The position numbers were made by a program, and so were the translations under genes. Shown one piece after another: positions 23,060 through 33,854 of a stretch of 64,000 nt of DNA. This DNA is from Leucosporidium creatinivorum (lineage: Eukaryota; Basidiomycota; Microbotryomycetes; Leucosporidiales; Leucosporidiaceae). The stretch covers positions 373,383 to 437,382 of the forward strand of contig BCKL01000011.1 of assembly GCA_001600635.1 (NCBI GenBank), written 5' to 3'. Position 1 is the first letter of the stretch, and every line of letters starts with the position of its first letter. The notes beneath the pieces are model-generated. The model worked only from the letters and a program-made list of their open reading frames with translations, did no database searches and had not been told where the DNA came from.

Positions 23060-25285
23060 TGAGGTGCCTTGGGAAGCTTGTAAAGGTACACTGTCGCTGA
23101 AGGTTTGGGGATTCCAGAGATGCTCGGCGAAGTCAGGCTCGCAGCTCGGAGGCTGGTCGCAAGAACAAGACTCTCTCAAGGGCAGCCGAGCAGGATGAGG
23201 TACTAAATGCGAGGTTGCGTGTATTGCTATGAACAGTTAGGAAGGGACAAGAGGCTCGGCGCTCGGCGCTCGGCGCTCAGCTCCTTCAGATCCTGCCGGC
23301 TCCGGTGGCAGCGTTGTGCTCGAGGCCAGCCTTGCCCTCGGTCTGCTTGATCTCTCCCTGCACGATCTTCTCCTCGTTGTGGGTGGCCTTGCCGATGAGG
23401 ACATCGACCTTGCCGCCGATCTTGTCAGCCATGGAGGGCTTGGTGGCCGAGTCGTCTGTTGGAAGAGCGGAGTCAGCGAGTGAAGGAGAGAACGAGGAGG
23501 AGAGCGAAGACATACGAGTGCGGGAAGCATCGTGGTGAGATCCGGTAGCGGTGTGCGAACCGGCGCCGGTGGTCGAGCCGAGTCCAGCAGCTCCAGTCTG
23601 GTGGTGAGCCGAGGAGGGGTTGTGCGATCCGGGAACGGCGCCGGGAGCTCCAGTGTGGTGTCCTGTTGGGTCGGAGAGGTTAGCGATGAGATAAGAGAGG
23701 GAAGAAGACGCGCAAAGACTCACCAGGAGCGACGTTGGCAGCTCGGTCGGCGGGGCCTTGGTTCAGGCCGTGCTCGTGAGTGCCGTGAGTGGCCGAGGTG
23801 AGAGGGCTGTTCGAGTCGTAGTTGGACGAGCCGTGGGTGGTGTTGTGGGATCCGTGAGTAGCTCCGACTCCAGTACCGGTGTGGTGGTTGGTCGAGGTGT
23901 GGTGCTGGTCCTTCGCCGAAGGGTTGTTGGATCCGGGAAGAGCTCCGGGGGCGCCGGTGTTGTGTCCTGCAGAGTCGAGAAGAGTCAGTGATGTAGCTCA
24001 AAGGCCAAGACGATGCTAAAACTCACCAGGGATGGCGTTGGCGAGCTTGTCAGTAGGGCCTTGGTTCACACCGTGCTGGTGAGTGCCGTGGGTAGCGGAA
24101 GCGAGGGTGTTGTTCGAGTCGTAGTTGTTGTTGTGCGATCCAGCGGTGTGGCTGCCGAGGGTGTTGGAAGCGTGGGTGTTGCTACCGTGGTGAGTGGCAG
24201 ACGATCCGCCGAGGCCCGAAGCGCCAGCTCCACCGAGACCCGACTCGTGAGCGTGTCCAGTGTTGTGGGCGAGTCCCTGCGAGTGTCCAGTGGGGTTGTT
24301 GGATCCGGGAAGCTGTCCAGGAGCGCCAGTGTGGTGTCCCTGTTGTCGAGAAAAGAGGGAGCAAGGTCAGCGCCGAAGTGTCAAGGTCTACGAGCCGAGT
24401 CTACTCACGGGGACGGCGTTGGCGAGCTTGTCTGTAGGACCTTGTCCGAAGCCAGTGTTCTGCTGCTGTCCAGTGGGGAAAGCTCCAGTGTTGTTGTTCG
24501 ATTGGAAGGCCATGGTTGAGAGAGTTGGAGTGAAGTGAGGATGGGAAAGCTCGAAGTGAGGTGTAGGAAAGCAAGAGTCGATCCGCCTCTGCAAAGTCCT
24601 TAAAGTAGTCTCTCGAAAGCTGTACCCTGACATCACCAGCTTTCAAACAGACAAAACGTCAGGCTTGGGATGGCGTATGAGATCCTTTCGCAGCGCCTCC
24701 TCGAAAGAGCCGCCTGACCTGCTCCTACAAGGCTACACAGGCAGTTTGGTGGGGTGGCAGAGCAGCGAGGGCTAGCTGTAGTATGCTAGACTCAGATGCA
24801 CTGCTTCAACGGCCCCCATGTAGCCCTGCAAGTCGCCCCCAAGCCTGAACAGCCGTCGGCGCCTGAGCTGGCTCTCTCCTCAGCCTGACGCGCTCTTCCC
24901 GTCCACGTCTGCTGAGACTTGCCGTCATCCTCTGTTCGAGTGCAAGCGTGGCCCTCCCAAAGAGGAGGCTCAAGTAGATCCCGACCATCATTTGCCGCGG
25001 GAAGAGCATCATCGCAGGTCGAAGCTGGGAGAAGGGAGGAAGGGAGAGCCGAAAGACAGGGAGGTGAGCCCAAGTCGAGACGGGCCAAGGAGCTGATAGC
25101 AGACTGCAGCACAGCAGAGACGCTGAAGGAGTAGCTCAGAGACCGCAAGAGATGAAAAGGAAGCGCGAGGAAGAGGAGAAGGGGAGCTGTTCAAGCTGGA
25201 AGCCATCGCCAAGCACCGACGATGAGAGATGGAAATGGAGCGGGACGATGGAAGCTTGTCAGCACCTCCTCAGTCGAGTGACATA
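22990..25285. repeat. Inverted repeat, left arm
   Basis: The reverse complement of this arm is found at 36085-38373, about 10.8 kb away. A core at 23119-25188 (2,070 bases) matches 36171-38239 (2,069 bases): every stretch I compared is identical, apart from one missing base in the right arm. Outside the core about 100 bases on each side still align but with several differences and small replacements. The arm holds a complete hydrophilin-like gene, its upstream region and the last exon of the 2OG oxygenase. Confidence 0.92.
23286..24513 (-). CDS. Hydrophilin-like repeat protein with CsbD-like tail, left-arm copy
   Basis: Five exons (24513-24409, 24339-24027, 23966-23724, 23662-23516, 23455-23286) join in phase to 325 residues. 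The protein is extremely hydrophilic, rich in Gly, Asn, His, Thr and Ser. A unit of the form GPTDKLANAIPGHNTGAPG..PGSNNP occurs three times, each interrupted by an intron directly at the P/G junction, so the gene grew by exon duplication. The last 50 residues (MADKIGGKVDVLIGKATHNEEKIVQGE, then QTEGKAG) resemble the CsbD-like stress-protein motif G-K-x-GKxTxN-x-EGExxQxxGKA. By composition it may protect against desiccation or stress, but that is inference. The identical right-arm copy is out of frame, so this one is probably the working gene. Confidence 0.82.
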
Positions 25286-25676
25286 GTGGAGTCTGTCAGT
25301 GAGCCTCCAAGAGCAAAGATCCGTCCTCACTAGCTGACAGCACGAGAAGCACTCGCCCGCTTCTTCGCCGAGCTTTCTCGATGCGGTCTATTTGAGATCA
25401 AGAGTCGTTGCAAGGGGCGCACAAGAATCACTAAAGCCAAGAACGCAAGGTGGGGGGATATTCAGAAGTAACGTCAGATACACGAAGAGTGAGAAGAGCG
25501 ACAAAGGGGCACTAAGTATTGGGACAAGGGAAGGGAAGGTGTTCTTGAAACGAGTGTGGTAGGTGAGAAGAAGCGAAGTGGAAGAAGAGGAAGCGTGTGC
25601 AGTGATGCTAATAGGTAGGAAATGGAAAGAATGGTGTATCATCATCGTCATCGTCTCGGCGCTCGCTCGGAGCAGC
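24514..25676. other. Region upstream of the left-arm gene, with a doubtful 118-codon frame
   Basis: The part up to 25285 is arm sequence. It has a minus-strand open frame at 25148-24792 (118 codons, MRSLSYSFSVSAVLQS start) and overlapping frames at 25212-25009 and 25012-24806. All are repeated exactly in the right arm at 36211-36567 and nearby. Exact repetition follows from the recent duplication and is no proof of coding. It may be a spliced leader or promoter of the hydrophilin gene. From 25286 to 25676 I see nothing. Confidence 0.35.
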
Positions 25677-27781
25677 CTACTCTCTCCCCCAACCCCATCC
25701 ACCGAGCGTCTCCCTCAGCTCCTGCGCCTCCTTTCCAGCCTGCCAGTAGTCCTCCGGATCAGCCCTCGCCGTCTTCGTCTTCCCATCGACCTTCATCTCT
25801 CCCTCTCCGTCCTCCTCGCTCTCCTCCAGTCCCTCTAAGCTCAAGTCGTTCAGGTCGAACGTCGAGCTCATAGGCGATGGAGTACCACACTTGAAGCCCG
25901 CCTCGCCGAAGCCGAGTCCGAGTCCTAGGCCGAGCTTGTCGCCCGAGGTGGAAGGAGGTGGAGGAGGGGACGAGGTGTAGGAGCCAAAGGAAGAGGAAGT
26001 GGGTAGTCGGTCTCGGCGAGATGAGGCGAAGAAGTTGGTAGAGTCGGTGGAAGCGGTCGAAGAGAGGGAAGAGAGGGAGGAGGCGGAGGTGGAAGTCGAC
26101 ATGGAGGGAGCCGAGGGCTCGGGCTCCTCCTGCTCATGCTCTGAATCGGCGAGGAAGAAGGATGCCGAGGCGCCCAGTCGTCCGCCGGTGAAGGAAGTCG
26201 AAGTCGGTGGAGCGGAGGCGGGAGCGGGGAGGACGGGCGAGAACGCTCCACCGAGCCCGAGTCCGACTCCCGGCTCCTCGAACGCTCCTTCCAGCCTAAG
26301 CTTCGGCGGCGCGCCCTTCTTCATTTCCAACGAGTTGTTGGGCGAGTGGTGCGTGAACTTGGCCTTCTTCTTCTGCTGCGAGGTCGGTGTGGGGTAGGCT
26401 CCGAGCAAAGGCGAGTTGAAGGCGCTGCCAAGTCCTGCGCCGAGGGAGGCGGGGAAGGCTGACGAGTGGGAAGGCGAAGGAGAGAGGAAGGTCGAGTTTG
26501 TGCGCTTGGGGTTCGGCGTCTTGGAGGGGAAGGAGAAGGTCGAGTCGTCGGAAGCGCCGAGAGATGGAGGAGCGTCGAAGGAGAGGTTGAAGTGAGGGTT
26601 GGCGGAGGGAGTGGGGTGGCTCGGGGCATGAGGCGTGTATTTGTCGAAAGCAGCCATGAACGGGTTCCTGTCCGTTGTGTCGGATCCGATGCGCAACATG
26701 CGAGATGAGCTGGGAGGTCCAGCGGTCGAGGGAGCCTTAAGCGGCTGCGAAGGCGAGCCGGCGATGGAGGTGAGGGAGCCGGTGCGGCTCATGCGAGGAC
26801 GATGGCCAGAGCGAGGAGGAGCGCTTTGTTCTGCGCGTTGAAGCTTCGAGCCGAGGCTGTGGTGAGAGAATGAGGGTCAGCACGGAAGCTCGGCGCGGTC
26901 GTGGTCGAATGAGCGTACCGAGCGACGATGCCGACGTTCCTAGCAGCAGGCAGGAAGTCCATGGATCCTTGCCGAGCCATCTGTCCCCTCTTGGGAGTAG
27001 CATCCGGATCCGCCTGGGTCGGAGTAGCTTCCAGCGCCGACTGCCTCTCCTTGACTGCAAAAGTGATGTAGCGGGTCAGAAAGCGTGTCATTTCGTGTCG
27101 ATCGAAGCAGGGAGACTCACCAAGTGCCAGAATCTTGACTCGAGTGCTTTTGAGGCCATGTCGCCACTTTTGCACCTCATTATCGCGCGACGACTCGGCG
27201 TCGCTCATGGCTGAGTCCGAGTCGAGTGGAGTGGCGGTCGGCGGAGCGCGCTTGGCGGAGCGGCGAGTAACTCTTGCAGATCCGTTGGCAGCAGAGGAAA
27301 TGACGGCGCGAGCGACGACGTGGGTGAGATTGGAAGGAGGAGGGCCGGCTTGCGAGAAGGGGGCGTGGTCGACCGAGTCGACGTAGTTGTCGAAGGTCTG
27401 CGGAATGTAGGGCGTCAGTTCCAGTCCTCCTAGTACACCGTGATGATTACTCACAGTCCTGAGCCTCTCCTCCTCTTCCCTAGTCCACTCCTCATCGTCC
27501 TCTTCCTCATCGGCGACCGAACTCGACACTGAGCTCATCGAGCTGTTCCTCCTGAGCAAGCTCCTCCTTCCCATTCCTACAGGACCCGGTGCGAGCAAGT
27601 TGAAGCTCATAGCATGGCATGGTGGCGTCGAAGGCGGTGTTTGGTTCTCGTCGCCCCCGAAGGTTGGCGCGTCGGCGGACAAAGGCGAAGCGGAGAAGGG
27701 GGAAGTGAGGAGAGGTGATTGAGGAAGTGTGAATGAGTTGTTGCGCTGCACCTGAATGCGCAGGTTAGTAGCGGGGGCCAT
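25677..27781 (-). CDS. Intrinsically disordered protein of unknown function
   Basis: Four exons on the minus strand (27781-27455, 27397-27121, 27054-26919, 26856-25677) join in phase to 639 residues. I do not recognise the family. The sequence is low in complexity and Ser/Pro-rich, with several S/T-P sites (NSFTLPQSPLLTSP, TPPSTPP, TPNPKRTNSTFLSPSPS) and an acidic cluster DEEEDDEEWTREEEE near residue 95. The most ordered part, around residues 150-230, has EVQKWRHGLKSTRVKILALVKERQ. The C-terminus ends DPEDYWQAGKEAQEL followed by a tryptophan-glycine tail. Many proline-directed sites suggest regulation by Cdk or MAP kinases; this is inference. Confidence 0.75.
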
Positions 27782-28268
27782 CTCTGAGAGTGAGTTGTGA
27801 TGAGTCGCGTCGAGAGGGATGGTTTAATGGGAAGCGCGTTTGAAGGGAGAGCGGAGGTGTGCTGGAGGCCGCTGCAGAGTCGTAGGTCGTAAGAAGCGTA
27901 TGTGTTGTCTAGTACAGAACAGAAGAAGCGAGTGTGGGTGGTCCGACGCTGAGGAGGGAGGTCGTGGTTCGAGGACAACCTGCAACGGACGCGACTGAGC
28001 CGAACTTGGCGGCTTCGTCACCGGCTCCGCTTTTTGTATCGAAACCCCATCTTTCTCCCTTTGTGGCCGGGTTCTTTCTCTTTGTGGCATTCCCCACGGG
28101 AGAGCTGAAAAGGAAACTTTCGCTTTTGTACAGTCCCAATCACGCCTCTCCTGTCTGCTCGGCGTTTCCAGCTTCAGCTCTCTGCAGCCGAGGGACACGT
28201 CGAATAAACTGTTACTGTAATGCACTGCACTCGAATCGCATCTCCGCCCTCCCAGAGCCTCACGCCCA
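27782..28268. other. Intergenic region between two minus-strand genes
   Basis: 487 bases upstream of the disordered-protein gene and downstream of the lipid-kinase-type gene. Only short frames on both strands; no gene recognised. Confidence 0.4.
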
Positions 28269-30053
28269 TCACGCCCAGACTCGCAACCCAGTCGTCTCGG
28301 CGCCGAGCGCTTGAGTCTGCAGCTTCCCTCCTCGTCCCAAATCCTTGATGGCACCATCAAGGCAGACAAGGGTATCCTTGATATCGTCTTGACCGTCGGA
28401 GGAGACCTGTAGAGTTTGCTGGTCAGCGAAGCCCGAGTCCGGAGAGTGCGAGACGACTCACCGGCTCCCACTCGAATCCACCGCATCTGTAGTACTCTAC
28501 TACCTCTACTCCCTCCTCTCCACCCTCCAGACTCTTATACCTCACATCCAAATGCTTCCCGCCGCCATACATCCCTCCCATGACATCCCACGTCCTCGCA
28601 ATGAACCCCTCCCGAGCTTTCGCCGCTCCTCCTCCTCCTTGGTCTACGAGGGACGAGGTCTGTCCATCGCGCAATGGTCGAATGATGACGAGGTCGATGG
28701 TCCCTTCGTCCTTGGCGTCGGCCGTCGCGAAAGTCGAGGAGGATGAGGAGGAAGCGAGCGGCGAAAGTGGCGAAAGGGGAGATCGAAGAGGCGCGACGAC
28801 AAAGGTGGGTTCGAACCTCGATACCAGCGAGGAGACGACATAGGCAAAGAGACCCTCCAGGACCACCTCCCCTGCTTCTCCCAGCTCGACTCCCACGCCC
28901 TTCCCTCCAAGCACTCCCTCGGCGGCGACAAGCTCCTTCTTCACTGAATCATACCTCCTCACTCCCGCGCTCGATGGCAAAATCCTCAACCTCCCTTCCC
29001 ACCACCGTTTTACATTCTCCTGCGCGGCGACCTTGAACCTCTCGACGCCGGGGTACTGCTCCCTGAGCTCTTCGGCATCATGCAAGAGGCAGGCGTGCAG
29101 AGCCGAGGAGGTGACGACGGCGGTGATAATCTTCTCCGTCTTTTGCTCATGTCGCGAGGTGGAGGACGAGGAGGTGGGAGAGCGAGGGACCGAGTTGAGA
29201 GCGACGGGGAGGGGGGAGGGGTTAGACTTCGAGCGGCGGAGGAAAGAGAGGAGGGAGTATAGTGGTGAGAGGGGGGTGTCGAGTGGCGTGGAAGGAAATT
29301 CGGGTGGAAAGAGGTGGTAGTAGAGGGCGTTGGCTGTGCCGAGGGGTCTGCCGAGGGTTCGGTGAGGGGTTAGCGGTCGTTTGCGGACCCTCCCAAGGCT
29401 CTTCCAGCATGCAGAGAGGCAGCAACGTACACAAGGATGAGATTCGTCCTGCTCTGACCACCCTGCAACTCCCCATCCTTCAACAGCAGCCCGTTCAGTA
29501 CCTCGTGAGTCGTCCCATCCCCTCCGAGCAGCAGCAGCGTCCTCTCCGCTCCTTCCCCTCCCTTCTCCAAGATCTCTCTAGCGATCCTCTCCCCATCATT
29601 CGCCTTCTCCGTCTCCCACACCTTGCTCTCGACCCCCGCCAGCTCGAGCAGGGGGATCACGACCTTCTGAGCGTAGGCTGAGGCCGAGCGAGCGCCGGCG
29701 GAGGGATTGATCATGAGGTGTACATGATCAGAGGTCGGCTTTGTTGCTGGGAGGAGGAGAGACGCGAGATGAGGCTGTTGAGAGAGGGACGACGCGTCGG
29801 AGGTTGTAAGGTCGTAGCTGAGGAGCGTGGGAGGGTCGGAGTTGTTGCTAGCAAGTAGATAGGCGATAGTGAATGTATTACAGGTCGCTGAGCTGCTGCC
29901 AATGCGAATGAAGGGGATGGAGGATATGGCGAGCGTCGAGGGGAGGATGGTGGAGTCGGCCTTGGGCGCTGAGAGTGGTGCAAGATGTAGTGAGGTGTCA
30001 TTCGAGGTTACTGTATAGCTCCCGCTGCTATGCGAGACTACGAGAGACGACAT
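28269..30053 (-). CDS. Diacylglycerol/sphingoid-base kinase-type protein
   Basis: Three exons on the minus strand (30053-29431, 29347-28462, 28406-28269) join in phase to 548 residues. The catalytic domain of the DAGK/LCB kinase family starts near residue 115 with VHLMINPSAGARSA, carries the nucleotide-binding motif LLLLGGDGTTHEVLNGL near residue 190, and then PLGTANAL at the first splice junction. The second half holds the beta-sandwich part with TWDVMGGMYGGGKH. Family members phosphorylate diacylglycerol, ceramide or long-chain bases. The short N-terminal region and the sequence do not let me choose among these; a sphingoid-base kinase such as yeast Lcb4 is one option. The C-terminal 45 residues come from the last exon. 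Confidence 0.85.
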
Positions 30054-30422
30054 GGCGCGAGAGAGGAGGAGTGAGAGAGAGGAGCAAGGCCGAACAGCCC
30101 GACTTGGTGCACCTCGGGCGTTGCTGAAGTGCTGCAGCTCACTAGTGAGATACATAATCATTTGCTAAGCCTCCCCTGCGAAGGTCATGGCCTCGAGTAG
30201 GTGTCGTCGCAGCTCGCAAGCCATCGCCGAGCTCTCTCCACCGCTCCTGTAGCCAGCACTGCGATAAATGGTCGTGTATAAGAGTCCAGCTCATTAGATA
30301 ACGCGAAGAAGACCCTGCTCAGACCTAAGTAACAACAAGAAAGCGAGCTCCTCCCTCCTCCCGCCCCCATCTCGGCGCTCAACTCGCCGCCCCCCTGGCT
30401 CACATCACTCAATCTCGCTCCT
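30054..30422. other. Intergenic region between two minus-strand genes
   Basis: 369 bases; no open frame with family features. A pyrimidine-rich stretch lies at 30330-30420. Confidence 0.35.
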
Positions 30423-31107
30423 TCACTCGCTCCGCAGCGCCAAGTGCGCTCCATTACTCCTCACCTCCCCTTCCAAAATCTTGCTCGGATTCCTCGTCAC
30501 CTTGCCGAGCAGGGTCGTGAGTCGTCCTTTAATCTTCTCCGAGCGGGTGACATCGTTTGACATGGCGAAGGGATCTTCTGCTTCCAGTTCGGAGCGAGGA
30601 GAGAATGCTTCCTCTTCTTCTGCGAGAGGTGCTTGTCCGCGCTGTTGAGGTGAAAGAGGGTCAGCTCGGCGGAGAGGAGGGCGAGCGAAAGCGACGAAGC
30701 TCACCTCCGAGAGTCGCAGATCCAGTCCCAGATGCCTCATTGGTCGACCCGAGCTACTGCTGGTACTCGTCTGGTGGTCTACTGGTGGTAGCGGCGGTAC
30801 CAGCTCTTCTCCCTCTCGCTCCTTCAATGGTTCGTGTCCTTCGGAGGACGTTGCAGCTGTTTCGGTCGAGGTGTGAGATGATTGAGATTCCTCCGAGAGA
30901 GCAGGGGATGCTGAAGACTGTTGAGATGTGTTGAATCAGCTGTAGCCCGTACTCGTGGCTCTAGAGATGAACCCACGGGTGCTGGCGAGTGCTCCGCTGA
31001 AGTTGAGGCAGTCGGTAGTCTCCCTTGGTCTTTGGCAGAGAAGGTGAGCTGTTTGAAGCTGTAGGACGATAGATAGACTACCTACAATGTGTCCAGTCGT
31101 CAGCCAT
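30423..31107 (-). CDS. Small protein with CsbD-like tail (5' exons uncertain)
   Basis: Two exons are clear on the minus strand: 30917-30705 and 30641-30423, joined in phase and ending at a TGA. The last exon carries SEKIKGRLTTLLGKVTRNPSKILEGEV, the same short motif that ends the hydrophilin-like proteins of the inverted arms and the gene at 31255. The middle exon is Ser/Thr/Glu-rich. A start at ATG 31107 (MADDWTH, then a GTAGGT donor) is attractive, but I could not join it to the 30917 exon with ordinary splice sites in frame, so the 5' part is open. It lies head-to-head with the next gene across about 150 bases. Confidence 0.6.
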
Positions 31108-31254
31108 TGAAGTGGTCGCTGGACAACCTCTGCTTCTTCGAGCCGGCTCCGCGTGCGAAGACTGCGGATTTGAAGGAGGAGGATGACGGCGTAAGGACGT
31201 CGCGCCTGGCGCCGGCTGGCTTGACCTCCCGCCATTCACTTCGCACACAGAGCA

Positions 31255-32768
31255 ATGTCGTCTAACTACAGCAACAACCAGCAGCCTACAGTAAGCCTAC
31301 TTCTGCTCACCTACAGCTCGATGTCTCGCTCACCCCCACTTCTTCCCGCTACAACAGCAGCAGCAGTCCACCTTTGCTCCTCAAGAGCAACAGTACGGCG
31401 GAGCAGAGCCTCAGGGATTCGCCGGTGCTCGTGGGTCAGGTGTAGGACAGCACGAGCCGAGTTTCGCTGCTGAGAACCAGGGAGGATTCGCCAACGGCGG
31501 AGAGGGACGTGCGTCGGGTCAGCAGGGCTTTTCTGGACGCCAGCAGGGAAGTGAGTAGCTTGATGTCGCTTCTTGACACTGTGGCCGAGGTGCAGAAGCT
31601 GATCTCTGCGCCTCTCCCGCCCTGTCCCTCGTCGCTCGCTCGCTCGCCTTCGCACACCTCGTAGCTCAAGGTCAGACCGGACAGTACAACCCTTCGCACG
31701 GAACTGGAGGTGAGCTGCATTCCACTAGCTTCGAGGCTCTGACCGTCCTCTCGGCCCGCCGCGCGCCTTAAAAGACCGAAAGCTGACCTCGGCGCTCCCT
31801 ATTCCACAGTCGTTGGCACTGCCGCCGAGCCTGAACACTCCCAGCAAGGAGAGCAGTACCACCAGCACGGAGAGAACGATCGTCAGCGCAAGCACTCGCC
31901 CATCTCTGACCTCAAGAACCGGATCCCTCACGAGGTTTGTCCTTCTCGGCGCTGCTTGCTTCTCGCCTTTCGCTGACCTTTCCCTCTTCCCTCCTCTTCT
32001 CCGTCCTTTGCAACCTCTCTCGACGATACTCTTCGCTTCTCCCAACGACAGAGCGGTCTCCACTCGCTCGACGGCGTAGGAGGAGGCTACGGCGCCGGCG
32101 TGGCAGGCAAGCACGACGGCCTGCCCTTCATCAAGCACAACGACACGAGCTCCCACGACCCTACCCTGGAGCAGAACCGTCAACACCATCACCATGCTGG
32201 TCAGCACGAGGGTGTTGAGCACCAGCAGGGCGGAGGAGTAGGATCGGGACTCCCTGCTGGAGCCCGAGCTGGTCCCGGTGTCGGAGCTGGTGCTGGACTC
32301 GCTCAAGGACACGAGCACGGAGCTAGATCGACTGCCGCTACTCCCGGACACGAGCAGTCACCCAACAGCCTCAACCCCGCCTCATCTACCGCCAACCCAT
32401 CCTCCACCGCCGCCAACCCCTCGTCCCCCTCCCACGGCACCTCCCAGTCCCAAAGCGCCGCGCACAAGCCCTCCTTTCTCGACAAAGCCATCGGTGCCAC
32501 CGAGATCGCTGTCGGCAAGGTCACGAAAGACACGACCATGATCGAGGAGGGTCAAGCTCGCAAGACGGGAGTGCAGACGAACAACTCGGCGGCGCTGGGC
32601 AAGGAGGGGAGTCATGCGTACGGGGTTGAGGGAGAGAGGGATACGGAGAGGAGGAGGGAGGATGCGCCGAGGGGCGCTGCTGGACTTGTAGGGACGACCG
32701 GGCAGCAGCACGAGGGACTGGGAAGGGAGGAGAGGGGAGCGTACTCGGCTGGTAACGGAGGGCGCTAA
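31255..32768 (+). CDS. Hydrophilin-like protein with CsbD-like domain
   Basis: Five exons (31255-31290, 31358-31550, 31665-31709, 31810-31934, 32052-32768) join in phase to 371 residues. It starts MSSNYSNNQQPTQQQ and is rich in Gly, Gln, His, Asn and Glu, with a short histidine run (RQHHHHAGQHEG). Near the end comes PSFLDKAIGATEIAVGKVTKDTTMIEEGQARKTG-type sequence, corresponding to the tail domain of the arm genes, followed by a charged Arg/Glu-rich end. No signal peptide or membrane segment. The fourth intron uses GTTTGT. As with its neighbours a stress-protective, chaperone-like role is possible but not shown. Divergent from the gene at 30423-31107. Confidence 0.8.
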
Positions 32769-33854
32769 AGTGATGAAGTAGAGCATGTGCATAGTCATAC
32801 AAACACGAATTATCTCAATCGCCCAGCTTTGCTATCGAGTCGCGCGGGGCAAGAGAGGAGCAACCCGAGAGCACTCGAAAGCCGAGAGCGAGCTCAACCT
32901 TCAGGATGCTTCGACTGCTCTGGATCAGCTTCAAGTGACCTCAGATCCTCCCATATATGCGCAACGACGTGCTACGGAGGCCAAGCCCCGAGTTGGAAGC
33001 TTCAGGGACTTCAAAGCGCTTCGAACCGTGCTCGGCGAGGGCAAACTCCGAGCTACGGCGTGCTACACCTCTTCCATCATAATGCAGCTTCAAGCTCGAA
33101 CTCGAGTTTACTTATCAATTCGCTGTTCAGCTTACTGGACTCGACTCAACGCCGATAGCACTCGCGAAAGACTTAACCTTGCCCTCCTCCCCTCGGCGAC
33201 GAGCAAAACGGCTGCTGGAGCTCGCCACGCTCCTCCTATCGCTCCGAAGTTTCAAACCCGCCCTCAGCTTTGATTATCGAGTCCCTCAGCCGCTTCCCAC
33301 TCCGAACCGAGCACCTTTAGTGCACCTCGCAAGTGTTTCCTGAGTCGCATCACATAACGTCCCCTCGGTCCGGGCGCTCTGATTGGCTGATTTAAGGGAG
33401 CGGCGAGAGGGCGGGGACGGCTTGCGAGCAGGCGAAGATGAGCGGCAGAGGGAGGGTAGAATTTGGGTGAGCCAAGTAGCTCGCAGCGCTTGTAGGGCAG
33501 AGCTGAAGCTGGGAGAAGAAATAGCGAGCTCGGCGAAGGCTTCTCCCTGCATAGACTGCGATGCGAGTCTCCACATCAGACACTCCGACTCCTCTCCCCC
33601 TCCTGTGTTGACCTTATTCCCTACAGGCGCCCTTCCCAGTCTGTTTACGCCCTTGACGCCTCGCCCCCTCCCTCCAACTTCGCCGACCATCCTCCAGAAG
33701 CTTCCTGGGTAATGCTGCTGATTTCGAAGGCGCGCTGCTGACGATGGGGATAGGAGCTACTGAAGAGGAAGAGGGGGAATATTCAAACGAAGATGCGAAA
33801 GGATGGCGTGGTGGCCGAAGAGGGAGAAAGGGCGAGCGATGCTTCGGCGGTCGG
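32769..33854. other. Intergenic interval holding an inverted dispersed repeat
   Basis: About 1.1 kb between a plus-strand and a minus-strand 3' end. The middle (33000-33420) is the inverted copy of the dispersed repeat. A 134-codon minus-strand frame (33690-33286) covers part of it. Its C-terminus looks like the translated repeat in the other two copies, so I read this as shared repeat DNA and not a conserved protein. Confidence 0.45.
33000..33420 (-). repeat. Dispersed repeat of about 400 bases, copy 2 (inverted)
   Basis: On the minus strand it shows the same order of blocks as the copies at 16330 and 59960: CTTAAATCAGCCAATCAGAG, GGAAACACTTGCGAGGTGC, GGAAGCGGCTGAGGGA, a GCTCGTCGCCGAGG stretch, and GATGGAAGAGGTGTAGCACG. 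It is more diverged than the other two are from each other and lies outside the F-box blocks, so the unit has moved or been copied on its own. Confidence 0.6.

Noticed and set aside
28805-28830. GGGTTCGAACC, similar to a tRNA B box
   Set aside because: It lies inside the lipid-kinase-type coding exon and no tRNA-like cloverleaf can be formed around it. No tRNA or rRNA gene was found in the window.
33286-33690. 134-codon minus-strand frame whose end resembles translated frames at 16072-16452 and 59768-60091
   Set aside because: The likeness follows from the dispersed DNA repeat. The three frames differ upstream, have no codon-level signs of selection that I can see, and lie in 3' flanks.
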